Positions 34,801 through 44,177 are shown, counted from the stretch's first letter. The stretch is DNA of 64,000 nucleotides from Cupriavidus sp. U2 (GCF_009663685.2 NZ_RCOG02000018.1:1-64000), one strand, 5' to 3'. Notes: generated by a model from the letters alone, not told the origin. Numbers and translations: made by a program.

Positions 34801-37203
34801 CTACCGCCGGAACCCGCCATGGAAGCGGCCGCCGCCGAATCTACCGCCCCCGCCCGCAAAGCGTCCCTGCCACTGCTGGGCCGCTGCGGTGTTGAAGCGT
34901 TGCTGCCCGGCCTGCCGCGCCTGGCGCTGCTGATCGAGCCGGCCCTGCATTTCGCTGTTCTGCTGCATCGGTTCCCAGCCATTGGTGGTGTGCTTCTGCC
35001 AGCCGTCGTCGGTGTGCTGGTAGACGTTGCCGTCATGGCCCGCGTAGACGTTGCCGTTGTTCCAGACCACAGCGTTGTCCTTGCCCGGATTGGCGACAAA
35101 GCCACGGCTGCCCGCTGTGTACTGGCCGGTCTGCGTATTGCCGGCGATGCCGGCTTCGCCGGCGCCGATGCGTCCGGTCTGGGCGTTATATCCGGCCGCC
35201 TGCCGGCCCGCCGCATAGTTGCCCGTGTATTCGTTGCCGGCCACGCCGCCGCGCCCGGCACCCTCGCGTCCCGTTGACGGGTTGGCGAAAGATCCCTGCC
35301 GCCCCGCCGCGTAGTTGCCCGAGTATGGATTGAACGCGGCGCCCTGGCTGCCCTGGAAGCGCGCGCCCGTGGCCGGGTTGTAGCCGGCGCCGGCCGTGCC
35401 GCGCCACTGCGTGCCCGTCCAGGCGTTCCAGCCTTCGGCATGGGTCACGGTGCCCTGCCCCCAGCGGCCGTAGAAGTTCGCCTGGTTGATATTGACGAAG
35501 CTGCCGCCCCCATACCAGTAGGGGCCCCAGTACGGCGCCGCCGCGCCCCAGATCGCGCCGGCCGCGAAGCCGAAGGCGAATCCTTCGGCCACGCCAATGC
35601 CGAATCCCGCGCCATAGCCGTAGGTCACCGGGTAGCCGTAGTAGTACGCGCCGACATACGGCGGATAGACATAGCCGGTGCCGTAGACCACCGTGCCGTC
35701 CGGGTTCACCACCACGCCCAGGTAGCCGGGCGTGTAGCCGACCACCACCGTGGTCGGCGTGACCGAGTAGATGCGGACGTAGGTCACGTAGTACAGCGGT
35801 GAGCTGGGCGGGATCGTGTAGATGGCCGATGGCACCTCGGTGGCCACCTGCCAGGGGCCGCCCGGCGCGCCGGCCGTGAACCAGACGCCGTTGACCACCG
35901 CGAAGTAGTGCGACGAATCGACCTCGATCACGGGCGTGGCCGTGTTGACCGCATAGCGCAGCGACGTGCCGGCGATCGACTCGAACTTCGGCGTGCCGTC
36001 GTAGGTCACGGCCGTTACGGCCTTGGTGCGCGACACCGACGCCGTCTGCGGAATCGTCGCCGCGATCTCGGCCTCGCGGGCCTGCGGCGTGCCAGGCACC
36101 GACACCAGCACGTTGGCCTTCGGGTCCTGCGGCGAGATCTTCGCGAACTCGGCCGGCAATTGGGCGCCCGGCACGTATTCCCACGGGCCATTGAGCATCG
36201 CCGCACGGAACCAGCGGCCCGAGATCAGCACGTAGGTCTGGTTGCTCGACGGATCGATGAGCACCGCATGGTCGGCGTTCGACATCGTCAGCAGGCTGGT
36301 GCCGCCCACGGGCGTCATCTGCGGCTCGCCCGACGTCTGGATCAGTTCGGCCGGCCGCGTGGCCATCAGCACCACCGGGGCACGCGGCGGTTTCTTGCCG
36401 TCGGCGGGCATCATCGGGTCGGGCTTCGGCTCTTCCTTCGATGCGGTGAGCTTGCTGGCTGCGCCCAGCAGCGCGGCAGGCGGGCTGGGCACGGGCTCCC
36501 ACGTGCCGCCAGCCGATTCCGACCGATACCAGTAGCCGGCCGCCTGCAGCCAGAGTTCGCCGCCGGTATCGCGCAGCAGCAGCGCGCGGCTGTTGATGGC
36601 CCGCTCGTACGATGTGCCGGCCACCTGGCGCCAGGCCGGGTCGCCATCGACATGGACCATCAGCGTGGGCGTGGTGGCAAACAGGATCTCCGGCGCGTCG
36701 TTCCTTACCGGCACGCGCTGCGCCTTTGCCAGCTGCTGCGACACCGCGTAGCTGGCCTGCAGCTCTTCGAGCGGCACGGTCAGCCCCTGCGGCGACAGCC
36801 GGCCGATCAGCGCCTGCCGTACCTTGTCGGCAGCGTCGGGGCGGGTCGGCACGTCAACGCTGTCGATCTGGATATTCGTCAGTTGCACCAGCGATGACGG
36901 CTTGTCGATATCGGCCTGCGCCGAGAAGCGCGCCACGCCATAGACCGGCGTGCCCTGCTTGGCGCCGATGGCCACGGCGGCCCGGCCCGACAGCCTGTTG
37001 CCGTCCCATTTCTCGATGTCGGGCTGGTAGAGCTCCACGTGGTCGCCAGCCACCTCGAAATTGCGCGGCCAGGTCAGCGGCGCCAGCTTTTGCGCGGCAC
37101 TGGCTGCGGACGCGGACTTGGCGGACACCCCCGCCGGCAGGGCGGCCAACAGCGCCACGGCAAGCAAGGTCAGGCCCAGACGGGCGGGCTTCGCACAGGA
37201 CAT
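34801..37203 (-). CDS. large secreted Tyr/Gly-rich repeat protein of unknown function
   Basis: 800 residues. A signal peptide (LTLLAVALLAALPAGVSA, cleavage near residue 28) is followed by about 430 residues of mixed sequence. This part contains three similar WY modules: LWLQAAGYWYRSESAGGTWEPV, TYVLISGRWFRAAMLNGPWEYV and YFAVVNGVWFTAGAPGGPWQVA (each given only in part). A Tyr/Gly/Pro-rich stretch follows at about residues 470-570, then 16-18-residue repeats of the YNPATG/AFNPYSGNYAAGRQ type at about 590-700, and a Gly/Arg/Phe tail ending GGRFHGGFRR. Some databases name such proteins carbohydrate-binding family V/XII; I see no proof of sugar binding. Probably an envelope or surface protein. Confidence 0.75.
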   Translation of the reverse strand: MSCAKPARLGLTLLAVALLAALPAGVSAKSASAASAAQKLAPLTWPRNFEVAGDHVELYQPDIEKWDGNRLSGRAAVAIGAKQGTPVYGVARFSAQADIDKPSSLVQLTNIQIDSVDVPTRPDAADKVRQALIGRLSPQGLTVPLEELQASYAVSQQLAKAQRVPVRNDAPEILFATTPTLMVHVDGDPAWRQVAGTSYERAINSRALLLRDTGGELWLQAAGYWYRSESAGGTWEPVPSPPAALLGAASKLTASKEEPKPDPMMPADGKKPPRAPVVLMATRPAELIQTSGEPQMTPVGGTSLLTMSNADHAVLIDPSSNQTYVLISGRWFRAAMLNGPWEYVPGAQLPAEFAKISPQDPKANVLVSVPGTPQAREAEIAATIPQTASVSRTKAVTAVTYDGTPKFESIAGTSLRYAVNTATPVIEVDSSHYFAVVNGVWFTAGAPGGPWQVATEVPSAIYTIPPSSPLYYVTYVRIYSVTPTTVVVGYTPGYLGVVVNPDGTVVYGTGYVYPPYVGAYYYGYPVTYGYGAGFGIGVAEGFAFGFAAGAIWGAAAPYWGPYWYGGGSFVNINQANFYGRWGQGTVTHAEGWNAWTGTQWRGTAGAGYNPATGARFQGSQGAAFNPYSGNYAAGRQGSFANPSTGREGAGRGGVAGNEYTGNYAAGRQAAGYNAQTGRIGAGEAGIAGNTQTGQYTAGSRGFVANPGKDNAVVWNNGNVYAGHDGNVYQHTDDGWQKHTTNGWEPMQQNSEMQGRLDQQRQARQAGQQRFNTAAAQQWQGRFAGGGGRFGGGRFHGGFRR

Positions 37204-37414
37204 GGAATCTCCAACATTCGGCGTCAGATGAATCTAAATTAGTGCGGTGGCCGGAACAATGTGCGGCAAAAACATTCATCGGCCCTGCGCAAACCGGACA
37301 GATCACATGGGCGCCTCAAAGTGGTGCACGGCGCATTTTTCGTTGGATGCCCGCCCTTGAAGCACAGCCTGCGCAGCCTCACCTACACTCGAATCCGACT
37401 CTGACGCCCCTGCC

Positions 37415-38557
37415 ATGAGTACCAGGCGCTCCCGCCGTTCCCTGCTGGTTCCCACTGCGATCGTTGCCGCGCTGCACGCCTATATCGGCGCGCGGCTGCT
37501 GCCCGCCCTGCCCCTGCCGGCCGCGGTCCATATGCTGGCCGTGCTGTGGCTGATCGCTTCGACATTGCTGATTCCGGCCGCGCTGATGGCCCGGCGCCTG
37601 GCCGGAGACTGGGCCGATCGCCTGAGCTGGTTCGGCATGCTCGCAATGGGATTCTTCTCATCGCTGCTGGTGCTGACCTTTGCGCGCGACATCTTCCTGC
37701 TGGTGGCCATGCTGGCCCGCTGGCAGCCGGCGGGGCTGGCGTTCTACAGCGCGTCGGCGGTGGTGGGGCTGGCGGTGGCCGTATCGGTGATCGGCTACTT
37801 CAATGCGCGCGGCCTGGCGCAGGTGAAGAGGGTCGATGTGCCGATCGCCAACCTGCCGCAGGAATTTGAAGGTTTTACGATCGCGCAGATCAGCGATATT
37901 CACGTGGGGCCGACCATCAAGGCGCCCTACCTGAACCGCATCGTCGACAGCGTGAACGCGCTGAAGCCCGACGCCATCGCCATTACCGGCGATCTCGTGG
38001 ATGGTTCGGTGCGCGAGCTGTCGGCCCACACGGCGCCGTTTGCGCGGCTGTCGGCGCCGCATGGTGCCTACGTGGTGACGGGCAACCACGAGTATTACTC
38101 GGGCGCGGAGCCGTGGATCGAGGAACTGACCCGGCTGGGCCTGCGCGTGCTGATGAACGAGCACGTGGTGGTGGCGCGCGGCGAGGCATCGCTGGTGCTG
38201 GGCGGCGTGACCGATTTCACGGCCGGCGGCTTTATCGAGAGCCATCGCAGCGACCCCGTACGCGCGCTGCACGGGGCACCGGCCAACGCCGCGGCACGCG
38301 TGCTGCTGGCCCACCAGCCGCGCTCGGCCCCAGCGGCCGCCGCGGCCGGATTCGACCTGCAACTGTCCGGACACACCCATGGCGGCCAGTTCTGGCCGTG
38401 GAACCTGTTCGTGCCGATGCAGCAGCCCTATGTGCATGGGCTGAACCGGCATGAAAACATGTGGGTCTACGTGAGCCGCGGAACGGGCTACTGGGGTCCG
38501 CCAAAGCGGTTTGGCGCGCCGTCGGAGATCACGCTGGTGAGACTTGTGCGGGCTTGA
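37415..38557 (+). CDS. membrane-anchored metallophosphoesterase (YkuE-like)
   Basis: 380 residues. Four hydrophobic segments occupy the first 140 residues. The calcineurin-like phosphoesterase domain follows with its metal-binding blocks in order: QISDIHVGP, AITGDLVDG, VVTGNHEYY, then LAHQPRSA and SGHTHGGQFWP. These supply the Asp, His and Asn ligands of a two-metal site. Family members hydrolyse phosphate esters, in some cases UDP-sugar or lipid substrates, on the outer face of the inner membrane; the substrate here is unknown. Its last ten codons are duplicated just downstream in a 197-bp tandem repeat. Confidence 0.9.
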   Translation: MSTRRSRRSLLVPTAIVAALHAYIGARLLPALPLPAAVHMLAVLWLIASTLLIPAALMARRLAGDWADRLSWFGMLAMGFFSSLLVLTFARDIFLLVAMLARWQPAGLAFYSASAVVGLAVAVSVIGYFNARGLAQVKRVDVPIANLPQEFEGFTIAQISDIHVGPTIKAPYLNRIVDSVNALKPDAIAITGDLVDGSVRELSAHTAPFARLSAPHGAYVVTGNHEYYSGAEPWIEELTRLGLRVLMNEHVVVARGEASLVLGGVTDFTAGGFIESHRSDPVRALHGAPANAAARVLLAHQPRSAPAAAAAGFDLQLSGHTHGGQFWPWNLFVPMQQPYVHGLNRHENMWVYVSRGTGYWGPPKRFGAPSEITLVRLVRA

Positions 38558-38919
38558 GGCTGCCACTGACCTGCATGCTCCCCTCTCCCGCGTGCGGGAG
38601 AGGGGTTGGGGGAGAGGGCATGGAGGTTCTACTTGCCAGCTTGCCGTAATTTGAACCGCCGGGCCCTCTCCCCCGCCCCTCTCCCATCCATGGGAGAGGG
38701 GAGAAAACCGAACCTGTCGCCGGTATCACGCTGGTGAGACTCGTCCGGGCTTGAGGCTGCCACTGACCTGCGTGCTCCCCTCTCCCGCGTGCGGGAGAGG
38801 GGTTGGGGGAGAGGGCATGGAGTTTCTGCTTGCCAGCTTGCCGTAATTTGAACCGCCGGGCCCTCTCCCCCGCCCCTCTCCCATCCATGGGAGAGGGGAG
38901 AAAACCGAACCTGTCGCCG
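38528..38919. repeat. 197-bp tandem duplication including the end of the phosphoesterase gene
   Basis: Copy 1 runs 38528-38724 and copy 2 38725-38919, with only five differences. Each contains the last ten codons of the phosphoesterase gene (ITLVRLVRA-stop), two CCCTCTCCC palindromes, and the segment CTTGCCAGCTTGCCGTAATT. The two differences in the duplicated codons are synonymous. The second copy ends just before the ettA stop codon, so the repeat fills the whole gap between two convergent genes. Confidence 0.93.
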
Positions 38920-38920
38920 A

Positions 38921-40588
38921 TCAGCGAGTAATCGGCTTGTAGCGGATGCGCTTCGGCTTGGCGGCTTCTTCGCCCAGGCGCTTCTTCTTGTCGGCTTCGT
39001 ATTCCTGGTAGTTGCCGGGGAAGAACTCCACATGCGAATCGCCTTCGAAGGCGAGGATGTGGGTGGCGATGCGGTCCAGGAACCAGCGGTCGTGGGAGAT
39101 CACCATGACGCAGCCGGCGAATTCCAGCAGTGCGTCTTCCAGCGCACGCAGCGTTTCCACGTCGAGGTCGTTCGACGGTTCATCGAGCAGCAGCACGTTG
39201 CCGCCCGCAATCAGCGTCTTGGCCATGTGCAGCCGGCCGCGTTCACCGCCCGACAGCGTGCCAACGGTCTTCTGCTGGTCGCCGCCCTTGAAGTTGAAGC
39301 GGCCGATGTACGCGCGCGACGGCGTTTCGTAGCGGCCCACGGTCAGGATGTCCGACCCGCCGGAGATTTCCTCGAACACGGTCTTGCTGCCATCCAGCGC
39401 GTCGCGGCTCTGGTCGACGAATGCCATCTTCACGGTGGGCCCGATCTTGATTTCGCCGCTGTCCGGCTTTTCCTTGCCGGTCAGCATCTTGAAGAACGTG
39501 GACTTGCCGGCGCCGTTCGGGCCGATGATGCCGACGATGGCGCCCGGCGGCACCTTGAAGCTCAGGTTCTCGATCAGCATGCGGTCGCCAAAGCCCTTGC
39601 TGACGTTGTCGAACTCGATAACCTCGTTACCCAGGCGCTCGCCCACGGGGATGAAGATTTCCTGGGTTTCGTTGCGCTTCTGGTATTCCTGGCTGTTCAG
39701 CTCGTCGAAACGGGCCAAACGCGCCTTGGACTTGGCCTGGCGGCCCTTCGGGTTCTGGCGCACCCACTCCAGTTCCTTGTTCAGCGCCTTCTGGCGGGCC
39801 GACTCGGTGGCCTCTTCCTGCTTCAGGCGGTCTTCCTTCTGCTCCAGCCACGAACTGTAATTGCCCTTCCAGGGGATGCCGTGGCCGCGGTCCAGTTCCA
39901 GAATCCACTCGGCGGCGTTGTCCAGGAAGTAGCGATCGTGGGTGACGGCCACCACGGTGCCCGGGAAGCGCGTCAGGAACTGTTCGAGCCAGTCCACCGA
40001 TTCGGCGTCCAGGTGGTTGGTCGGTTCGTCGAGCAGCAGCATGTCGGGGCGCGACAGCAGCAGGCGGCACAGCGCCACGCGGCGCTTCTCGCCACCGGAC
40101 AGATGGCCGATCCTGGCGTCCCACGGCGGCAGGCGCAGCGCGTCGGCGGCAATTTCCAGCTGAAGTTCGACGTTGTTGCCATCGCTGGCGGCCAGGATCG
40201 CCTCGTACTTGGCCTGGTCGGCGGCCAGCGCGTCGAAGTCTGCGTCCGGCTCGGCGTACGCGGCGTAGATCTCGTCAAGCTTCTTGCGGGCCTCGAACAC
40301 GCCGCCCAGGGCTTCTTCCACCGATTCGCGGACGGTCTGCTCTGGGTCGAGCTGCGGTTCCTGCGGCAGGTAGCCGATGTTCAGGTTCGGCATCGGCGTG
40401 GCATCGCCTTCGATCTCCTTGTCGAGACCAGCCATGATCTTCAGCAGCGTGGACTTGCCCGAGCCGTTCAGGCCCAGCACGCCGATCTTGGCACCGGGGA
40501 AGAAGGACAGCGAGATGTCCTTGAGAATGTGACGCTTGGGCGGAACGATCTTGCCCACGCGGTTCATGGTGAAAACGTACTGTGCCAT
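38921..40588 (-). CDS. ettA: energy-dependent translational throttle protein EttA (ABC-F)
   Basis: 555 residues, exactly the E. coli length. There are two ABC domains: Walker [13 protein letters not shown] and signature [16 protein letters not shown] in the first, Walker [13 protein letters not shown] and signature [16 protein letters not shown] in the second. Walker B/DEPTNHLD and DEPSNDLD are intact. There are no membrane helices. The arm and linker region ([21 protein letters not shown]) sits between the domains. EttA binds the ribosomal E site and gates entry into elongation according to ADP/ATP. The frame is open beyond the start, but the ATG at 40588 matches the family N-terminus [18 protein letters not shown]. 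Confidence 0.97.
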   Translation of the reverse strand: MAQYVFTMNRVGKIVPPKRHILKDISLSFFPGAKIGVLGLNGSGKSTLLKIMAGLDKEIEGDATPMPNLNIGYLPQEPQLDPEQTVRESVEEALGGVFEARKKLDEIYAAYAEPDADFDALAADQAKYEAILAASDGNNVELQLEIAADALRLPPWDARIGHLSGGEKRRVALCRLLLSRPDMLLLDEPTNHLDAESVDWLEQFLTRFPGTVVAVTHDRYFLDNAAEWILELDRGHGIPWKGNYSSWLEQKEDRLKQEEATESARQKALNKELEWVRQNPKGRQAKSKARLARFDELNSQEYQKRNETQEIFIPVGERLGNEVIEFDNVSKGFGDRMLIENLSFKVPPGAIVGIIGPNGAGKSTFFKMLTGKEKPDSGEIKIGPTVKMAFVDQSRDALDGSKTVFEEISGGSDILTVGRYETPSRAYIGRFNFKGGDQQKTVGTLSGGERGRLHMAKTLIAGGNVLLLDEPSNDLDVETLRALEDALLEFAGCVMVISHDRWFLDRIATHILAFEGDSHVEFFPGNYQEYEADKKKRLGEEAAKPKRIRYKPITR

Positions 40589-40702
40589 GGAGCGTGTTCG
40601 GTTGGATTCGGTTGGAATGCGGGGAATGGCGGGAGTGTAGCAAACGGACCGGCCCCCATCGGCCACCACTCGCCCGGCCCGGCAGCCGACGGCCGCGGCC
40701 GG

Positions 40703-40708
40703 TACAAT
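40703..40708 (+). promoter_or_regulatory. likely -10 box of the His7 protein gene
   Basis: TACAAT inside GGTACAATGGCGG, 39 bases before the ATG at 40748. Identical 13 bases are found at 8241 upstream of ychF. Confidence 0.45.
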
Positions 40709-40747
40709 GGCGGGTTTCGCATCGACGCAGTTTTTACCCCGATTCCC

Positions 40748-40972
40748 ATGAGCAAACCCGCCCTGACCCTCAAGTTCAAGTGCAAGAAGTGCGCAAAACC
40801 CGTCACGCTGTATCTGCAGAAGACGTCGGCGTGCTCGCACATCACGCCGTACCAGGGCTTCTGCAAGTGCGGCGAAATGATGCGCCACGCCCTGGGCGAC
40901 AAGGATGCCGTGGAGTCGTTCGTGCATTCGATGGATAACAGCTGGATGCATCACCACCATCACCACCACTGA
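40748..40972 (+). CDS. small zinc-ribbon-like protein with a natural C-terminal seven-histidine run
   Basis: 74 residues. Cys pairs FKCKKCAKP and FCKCGEMM, with a further Cys/His (ACSH) between them, look like a zinc ribbon. The protein ends SMDNSWM followed by seven His encoded by mixed CAT/CAC codons. The gene ends one base before the next ATG, so it is tightly coupled to the YgjP-type metallopeptidase gene. The polyhistidine could bind zinc, nickel or cobalt; the role is unknown. No ribosome site stands out, but this is the only Met before the conserved-looking part. Confidence 0.75.
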   Translation: MSKPALTLKFKCKKCAKPVTLYLQKTSACSHITPYQGFCKCGEMMRHALGDKDAVESFVHSMDNSWMHHHHHHH

Positions 40973-40973
40973 C

Positions 40974-41522
40974 ATGACCGAAGGCTGGCGGCCGGGCGTG
41001 AAAGACCCGATGCGATTCCTGGGCGGCTATCCGCCCAACGTGCTCGACCAGGTGCGCGCCGCGATGGCGGCCGGCACGCTGGGCGACCACATCGCGCGCC
41101 GCTACCCCGGGCGTCACACGATCCAGACCGACCGCGCGCTCTACGAATACACGGCCGAGATCAAGCAGGAATACCTGCGCAGCGCCCCGCCGCTGCACAA
41201 GGTGGGCTACGACGCGCGGCTCGACACCGCGCAGCACGCGCTGGGCCTGCACACGGCCATTTCGCGCGTACAGGGCGGCAAGCTGAAGGCGAAGAAGGAA
41301 ATCCGCGTGGCGTCGCTATTCAAGGAGGCGCCGCCCGAATTCCTGCGGATGATCGTGGTGCACGAACTGGCGCACCTGAAGGAATCGGACCACAACAAGG
41401 CGTTCTATCGGCTCTGCGAGCATATGGAACCGCAGTATCACCAGCTGGAATTCGATACGCGCCTGTTCCTGGCGTGGCGGGAAACGGAAAAGGCGGACAG
41501 CCGCGAAGCCGCCCGCCCCTAA
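40974..41522 (+). CDS. YgjP-like (DUF45, M48-type) metallopeptidase-domain protein
   Basis: 182 residues. The zinc motif HELAH lies in [20 protein letters not shown], where the third ligand is the His of ESDH; this HExxH-x(4)-xxH spacing and the following LCEHMEPQY are those of the YgjP/DUF45 group. Function is not settled in the family. It begins one base after the stop of the His7 protein gene, an arrangement that suggests the two act together, possibly around metal handling. The N-terminal 30 residues are variable. Confidence 0.85.
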   Translation: MTEGWRPGVKDPMRFLGGYPPNVLDQVRAAMAAGTLGDHIARRYPGRHTIQTDRALYEYTAEIKQEYLRSAPPLHKVGYDARLDTAQHALGLHTAISRVQGGKLKAKKEIRVASLFKEAPPEFLRMIVVHELAHLKESDHNKAFYRLCEHMEPQYHQLEFDTRLFLAWRETEKADSREAARP

Positions 41523-41528
41523 ATCCGC

Positions 41529-41548
41529 CGACTACTGCTTCGTAGTCG
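41529..41548. terminator. weak hairpin between convergent genes
   Basis: CGACTAC pairs with GTAGTCG around TGCTTC. It is followed by AT-rich DNA but no clean T tract. It lies between the ends of the YgjP-type and GH114-like genes. Confidence 0.35.
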
Positions 41549-41569
41549 AATCTTCAAATTTTCAGATCT

Positions 41570-42466
41570 TCAGTCGCAGCTGTAGCGGAACCTGTCGTTC
41601 AGGGCGAGCGGCAGCACCAGCGTGTGCAGGTTCAGCGCCTGGGCCTTGGCACAGAGCTTCTGCCGCGTGGCGGCATCTTTCCACTTCGACTGGTATTCGA
41701 CGTTGAACACGGGCTTGCCCTGCACGGTGAAGGCCGAATAGCCGCTGCACTCGTTGTACTGGAAGCACTGCTCGTTGACCGCGAAATCGAACGACGGCGC
41801 CAGGTCGCTCAACTGCGCGACGGCGTTCTTCAGGCCGATGGCCAGGCCCCGGGCATGCGCCTGATCGGCCAGGAAGCGGTTGTAGTCGAGCTGCGTGGCG
41901 GCGGTGAGCGGCAGGCCCGGGTTGTTGGTATAGCCGTCGACGTTGTCGGCGTCGATACCATCGCAGCCCTTCGATATCGCCAGATCCATGCGCGCCTGCA
42001 TGATCGCGCGCACGTTGGCCGAGCGCGTATCGAGCCAGCGTTCGCCCGCCCAGCCATCGAGCGCGTTGCCCATGTCCGCCGGCTTGAACTTCGCGTAGTC
42101 GGGGCGCCAGTCCTCGCTGCTGCCCGCAGAGAAATAGCACACCACCCGCTTGCCCTGCGCCTTCAGCGCATCGATGGTGGCTTGCGGTGTATCGAACAGG
42201 TCGATGTCGTACACCGCGACGTTGTAGCTGGTGTTGATCGTGCCTTGCAGCTGAAGCTGCCACGTGTCGGTGAGCGACGGCATCCAGCGCGTGGGGCTGG
42301 CCGTGACACTGCTGCTGACGGCCTGCGTGGAAAGCGTGGATGCCTCGGACACGCGCACCACCGATCCGCCGCTATCGTCACCACCCCCGCCGCAAGCGGC
42401 CAGCGTGGCGACGAGACTTGCCAGGGCCAGTCGCACCGGGCGACGGCCTGCCAGTTTGCTGTGCAT
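41570..42466 (-). CDS. GH114-like endo-alpha-1,4-polygalactosaminidase-type lipoprotein
   Basis: 298 residues. A lipoprotein signal ends LVATLAACGGGG. The TIM-barrel part begins with TWQLQLQGTI and YDIDLFDT, then VVCYFSAGSSEDWRPDY, GCDGIDADNVDGYTNN, and FAVNEQCFQYNECSGY. These match the GH114/TM1410 family, with candidate acidic catalytic residues in DGIDADNVD and the NEQC segment. The family cleaves galactosamine-rich polysaccharides. AGGAGAGG precedes the ATG at 42466. It stands alone, with no polysaccharide gene cluster nearby. Confidence 0.85.
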   Translation of the reverse strand: MHSKLAGRRPVRLALASLVATLAACGGGGDDSGGSVVRVSEASTLSTQAVSSSVTASPTRWMPSLTDTWQLQLQGTINTSYNVAVYDIDLFDTPQATIDALKAQGKRVVCYFSAGSSEDWRPDYAKFKPADMGNALDGWAGERWLDTRSANVRAIMQARMDLAISKGCDGIDADNVDGYTNNPGLPLTAATQLDYNRFLADQAHARGLAIGLKNAVAQLSDLAPSFDFAVNEQCFQYNECSGYSAFTVQGKPVFNVEYQSKWKDAATRQKLCAKAQALNLHTLVLPLALNDRFRYSCD

Positions 42467-42684
42467 GTTTGACCTCTCCTGTTGTACCCAACAAAGAACT
42501 ACCACTGATGTCTTGCCCTTTTTGAAAAGGGTCGATCTGGCGTGACGCCGATTATGCGCGAGACAAGCGCCGATGCCATCGCCTTGAGGTTGACCGCCTC
42601 AGCCATCGCGTTTTTGGTTGTCGGTACCTGCCCCGCCGTGGGCTGCCGTCGAAAGACCGTCGTCGAGCGGGAGGCCAGAAATGC

Positions 42685-42715
42685 AAAAAAGCCACGCTTT
42701 TCGCGTGGCTTTTTT
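42685..42715 (-). terminator. rho-independent terminator downstream of tRNA-Thr
   Basis: GCCACGC pairs with GCGTGGC around TTTTC and is flanked by A6 and T7, so it can work in both directions. On the minus strand it ends the tRNA transcript; on the plus strand no gene needs it. Confidence 0.85.
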
Positions 42716-42724
42716 ATATGAAAC

Positions 42725-42800
42725 TGGTGCCGGCTGCAGGACTCGAACCCGCCACCTGATGATTACAAATCAACTGCTCTACCTGATGAGCTAAGCCGGC
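42725..42800 (-). tRNA. tRNA-Thr (anticodon TGT)
   Basis: On the minus strand a complete 76-base cloverleaf begins GCCGGCTTAGCTCA and ends GCCGGCACCA with an encoded CCA. The acceptor stem GCCGGC/GCCGGC pairs fully, the T-loop reads GGTTCGAGTCC, and the anticodon loop TTTGTAA gives TGT. The anticodon stem GTTGA/TCATC has one T-T mismatch. No integrase or element is attached to it. Confidence 0.95.
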
Positions 42801-42852
42801 ATGTTTGGTGCAGACCGCGATTCTACTGCATGCGGTGTGTCTTGGCGATGGC

Positions 42853-43353
42853 TTATTTGACCACCTTCAGGGACGGCTTCTTGCCGCCGATGCGGGGTAC
42901 GGGCGGCGGGTTCGGATCGTCGTCCGAGCCGTCTGCGCCCTCTTCCGCGGTGACCGGTGCTGGCGTGTCGGCGTCTACCGGGGCCAGTTTCGGGGGCGGG
43001 TTGTTTTCGCGTTCCGTGGCGGCCTGGGTTTCGGGGACGCTGCGTTCCACCGGGAATGCCATGCCCTGGCCGTTCTCGCGCGCGTAGATCGCCAGCACGT
43101 TTTCCACGGGCACGTCGATCTTGCGCGAAACGCCACCGAAGCGTGCGCTGAAGGTAATCCACTCGTTGCCCATGTCCAGGCCGCTGGTCGCGTCGAAGCT
43201 CACGTTCAGCACGATTTCGTTGTTCTTTACGAACTCGCGCGGCACGTTGGTGTTGCCGTCGACAAAGACTGCGATATACGGCGTGAAGCCGTTATCGGTA
43301 CACCATTCGTAAATGGCGCGGATCAGGTAGGGCTTGGTGGAAGTTTCTGGCAT
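42853..43353 (-). CDS. sspB: ClpXP protease specificity-enhancing factor SspB
   Basis: 166 residues. The N-terminal ssrA-tag binding domain is clear: KPYLIRAIYEWCTDNGFTPYIAVFVD and VVLNVSFDATSGLDMGNEWITFSARFGG (quoted as regions at residues 7-75). A low-complexity acidic/proline linker follows, and the C-terminus PSLKVVK matches the tail that docks on the ClpX N-domain. SspB hands ssrA-tagged peptides from stalled ribosomes to ClpXP. It lies 29 bases after sspA in the classical sspAB operon. Confidence 0.95.
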   Translation of the reverse strand: MPETSTKPYLIRAIYEWCTDNGFTPYIAVFVDGNTNVPREFVKNNEIVLNVSFDATSGLDMGNEWITFSARFGGVSRKIDVPVENVLAIYARENGQGMAFPVERSVPETQAATERENNPPPKLAPVDADTPAPVTAEEGADGSDDDPNPPPVPRIGGKKPSLKVVK

Positions 43354-43382
43354 TACGCTTGTGCGGTGGCGTCGGGTCCGTC

Positions 43383-43994
43383 TTAGCGACGCATGACCTT
43401 TTCAGACGGGGTCAGTGCTTCGATGTAGGCCGGGCGGCTGAAGATGCGTTCCGCGTACTTCAGCAGCGGCGCGGCGTTCTTCGACAGTTCAATGCCGTAA
43501 TGATCCAGGCGCCACAGCAGCGGGGCGATGGCCACGTCGAGCATCGAGAACTCTTCGCCCAGCATGTACTTGTTCTTGACGAAGATCGGTGCAAGCTGCG
43601 TCAGGCGGTCGCGGATGGCGGCGCGGGCACGCTCGTGGTTCTTCTCGGCGGCCTTGCCTTTTTCGTTCTCCAGCACGTAGACGTGCGTAAACAATTCCTT
43701 TTCGAAGTTGAACAGGAACAGGCGAGCGCGCGCACGCTGCACCGGGTCGGCCGGCATCAGCTGCGGGTGCGGGAATCGCTCGTCGATGTACTCGTTGATG
43801 ATGTTCGATTCGTACAGGATCAGGTCGCGTTCGACGAGGATCGGCACCTGGCCGTACGGGTTCATCACCGAAATGTCTTCCGGCTTGTTGAACAGGTCAA
43901 CGTCGCGAATCTCGAAATCCATGCCCTTTTCGAACAGGACAAGGCGGCAACGCTGGGAAAACGGGCAAGTGGTACCCGAATACAACACCATCAT
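43383..43994 (-). CDS. sspA: stringent starvation protein A (RNA polymerase-associated, GST fold)
   Basis: 203 residues with a glutathione-S-transferase fold: SGTTCPFSQRCRLVLFEKGMDFE at the N-terminus, NPYGQVPILVERDLILYESNII, and the C-terminal helical domain with LGEEFSMLDVAIAPLLWRLD. SspA binds RNA polymerase and has no GST activity. It is transcribed with sspB. The start has no strong ribosome site, but the family N-terminus fits. Confidence 0.95.
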   Translation of the reverse strand: MMVLYSGTTCPFSQRCRLVLFEKGMDFEIRDVDLFNKPEDISVMNPYGQVPILVERDLILYESNIINEYIDERFPHPQLMPADPVQRARARLFLFNFEKELFTHVYVLENEKGKAAEKNHERARAAIRDRLTQLAPIFVKNKYMLGEEFSMLDVAIAPLLWRLDHYGIELSKNAAPLLKYAERIFSRPAYIEALTPSEKVMRR

Positions 43995-44177
43995 GGTTGA
44001 ATTCCTTGGGTGTGAAGTGCGCCAAATCTATTGAAATTTGACGAACTTGGCGGTGCTAACTCTGGACAGGGCAAACATTCTGTCAGAACGGCCCATTGAA
44101 AAGCAAATTAGTTACAAATAGCCGACGGAGCCGGCAGGTGTCTTTTGGGACGCTTTCGACCCGGATAGCGCAAAACG

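Noticed and set aside
39032-40747. Long plus-strand frame antisense to ettA leading into the His7 protein
   Set aside because: The upstream part is a shadow of ettA rich in Val, Ala and Gln. Only the last 74 codons, after ettA ends, have gene-like features.
40950-40972. Seven-histidine codons as a vector or cloning artefact
   Set aside because: The codons are mixed CAT/CAC, the surroundings are normal chromosome, and the next gene follows one base later, so it appears natural.
42725-42800. tRNA-Thr as an integration site of a genomic island
   Set aside because: No integrase, no repeat of the tRNA 3' end and normal core genes on both sides.
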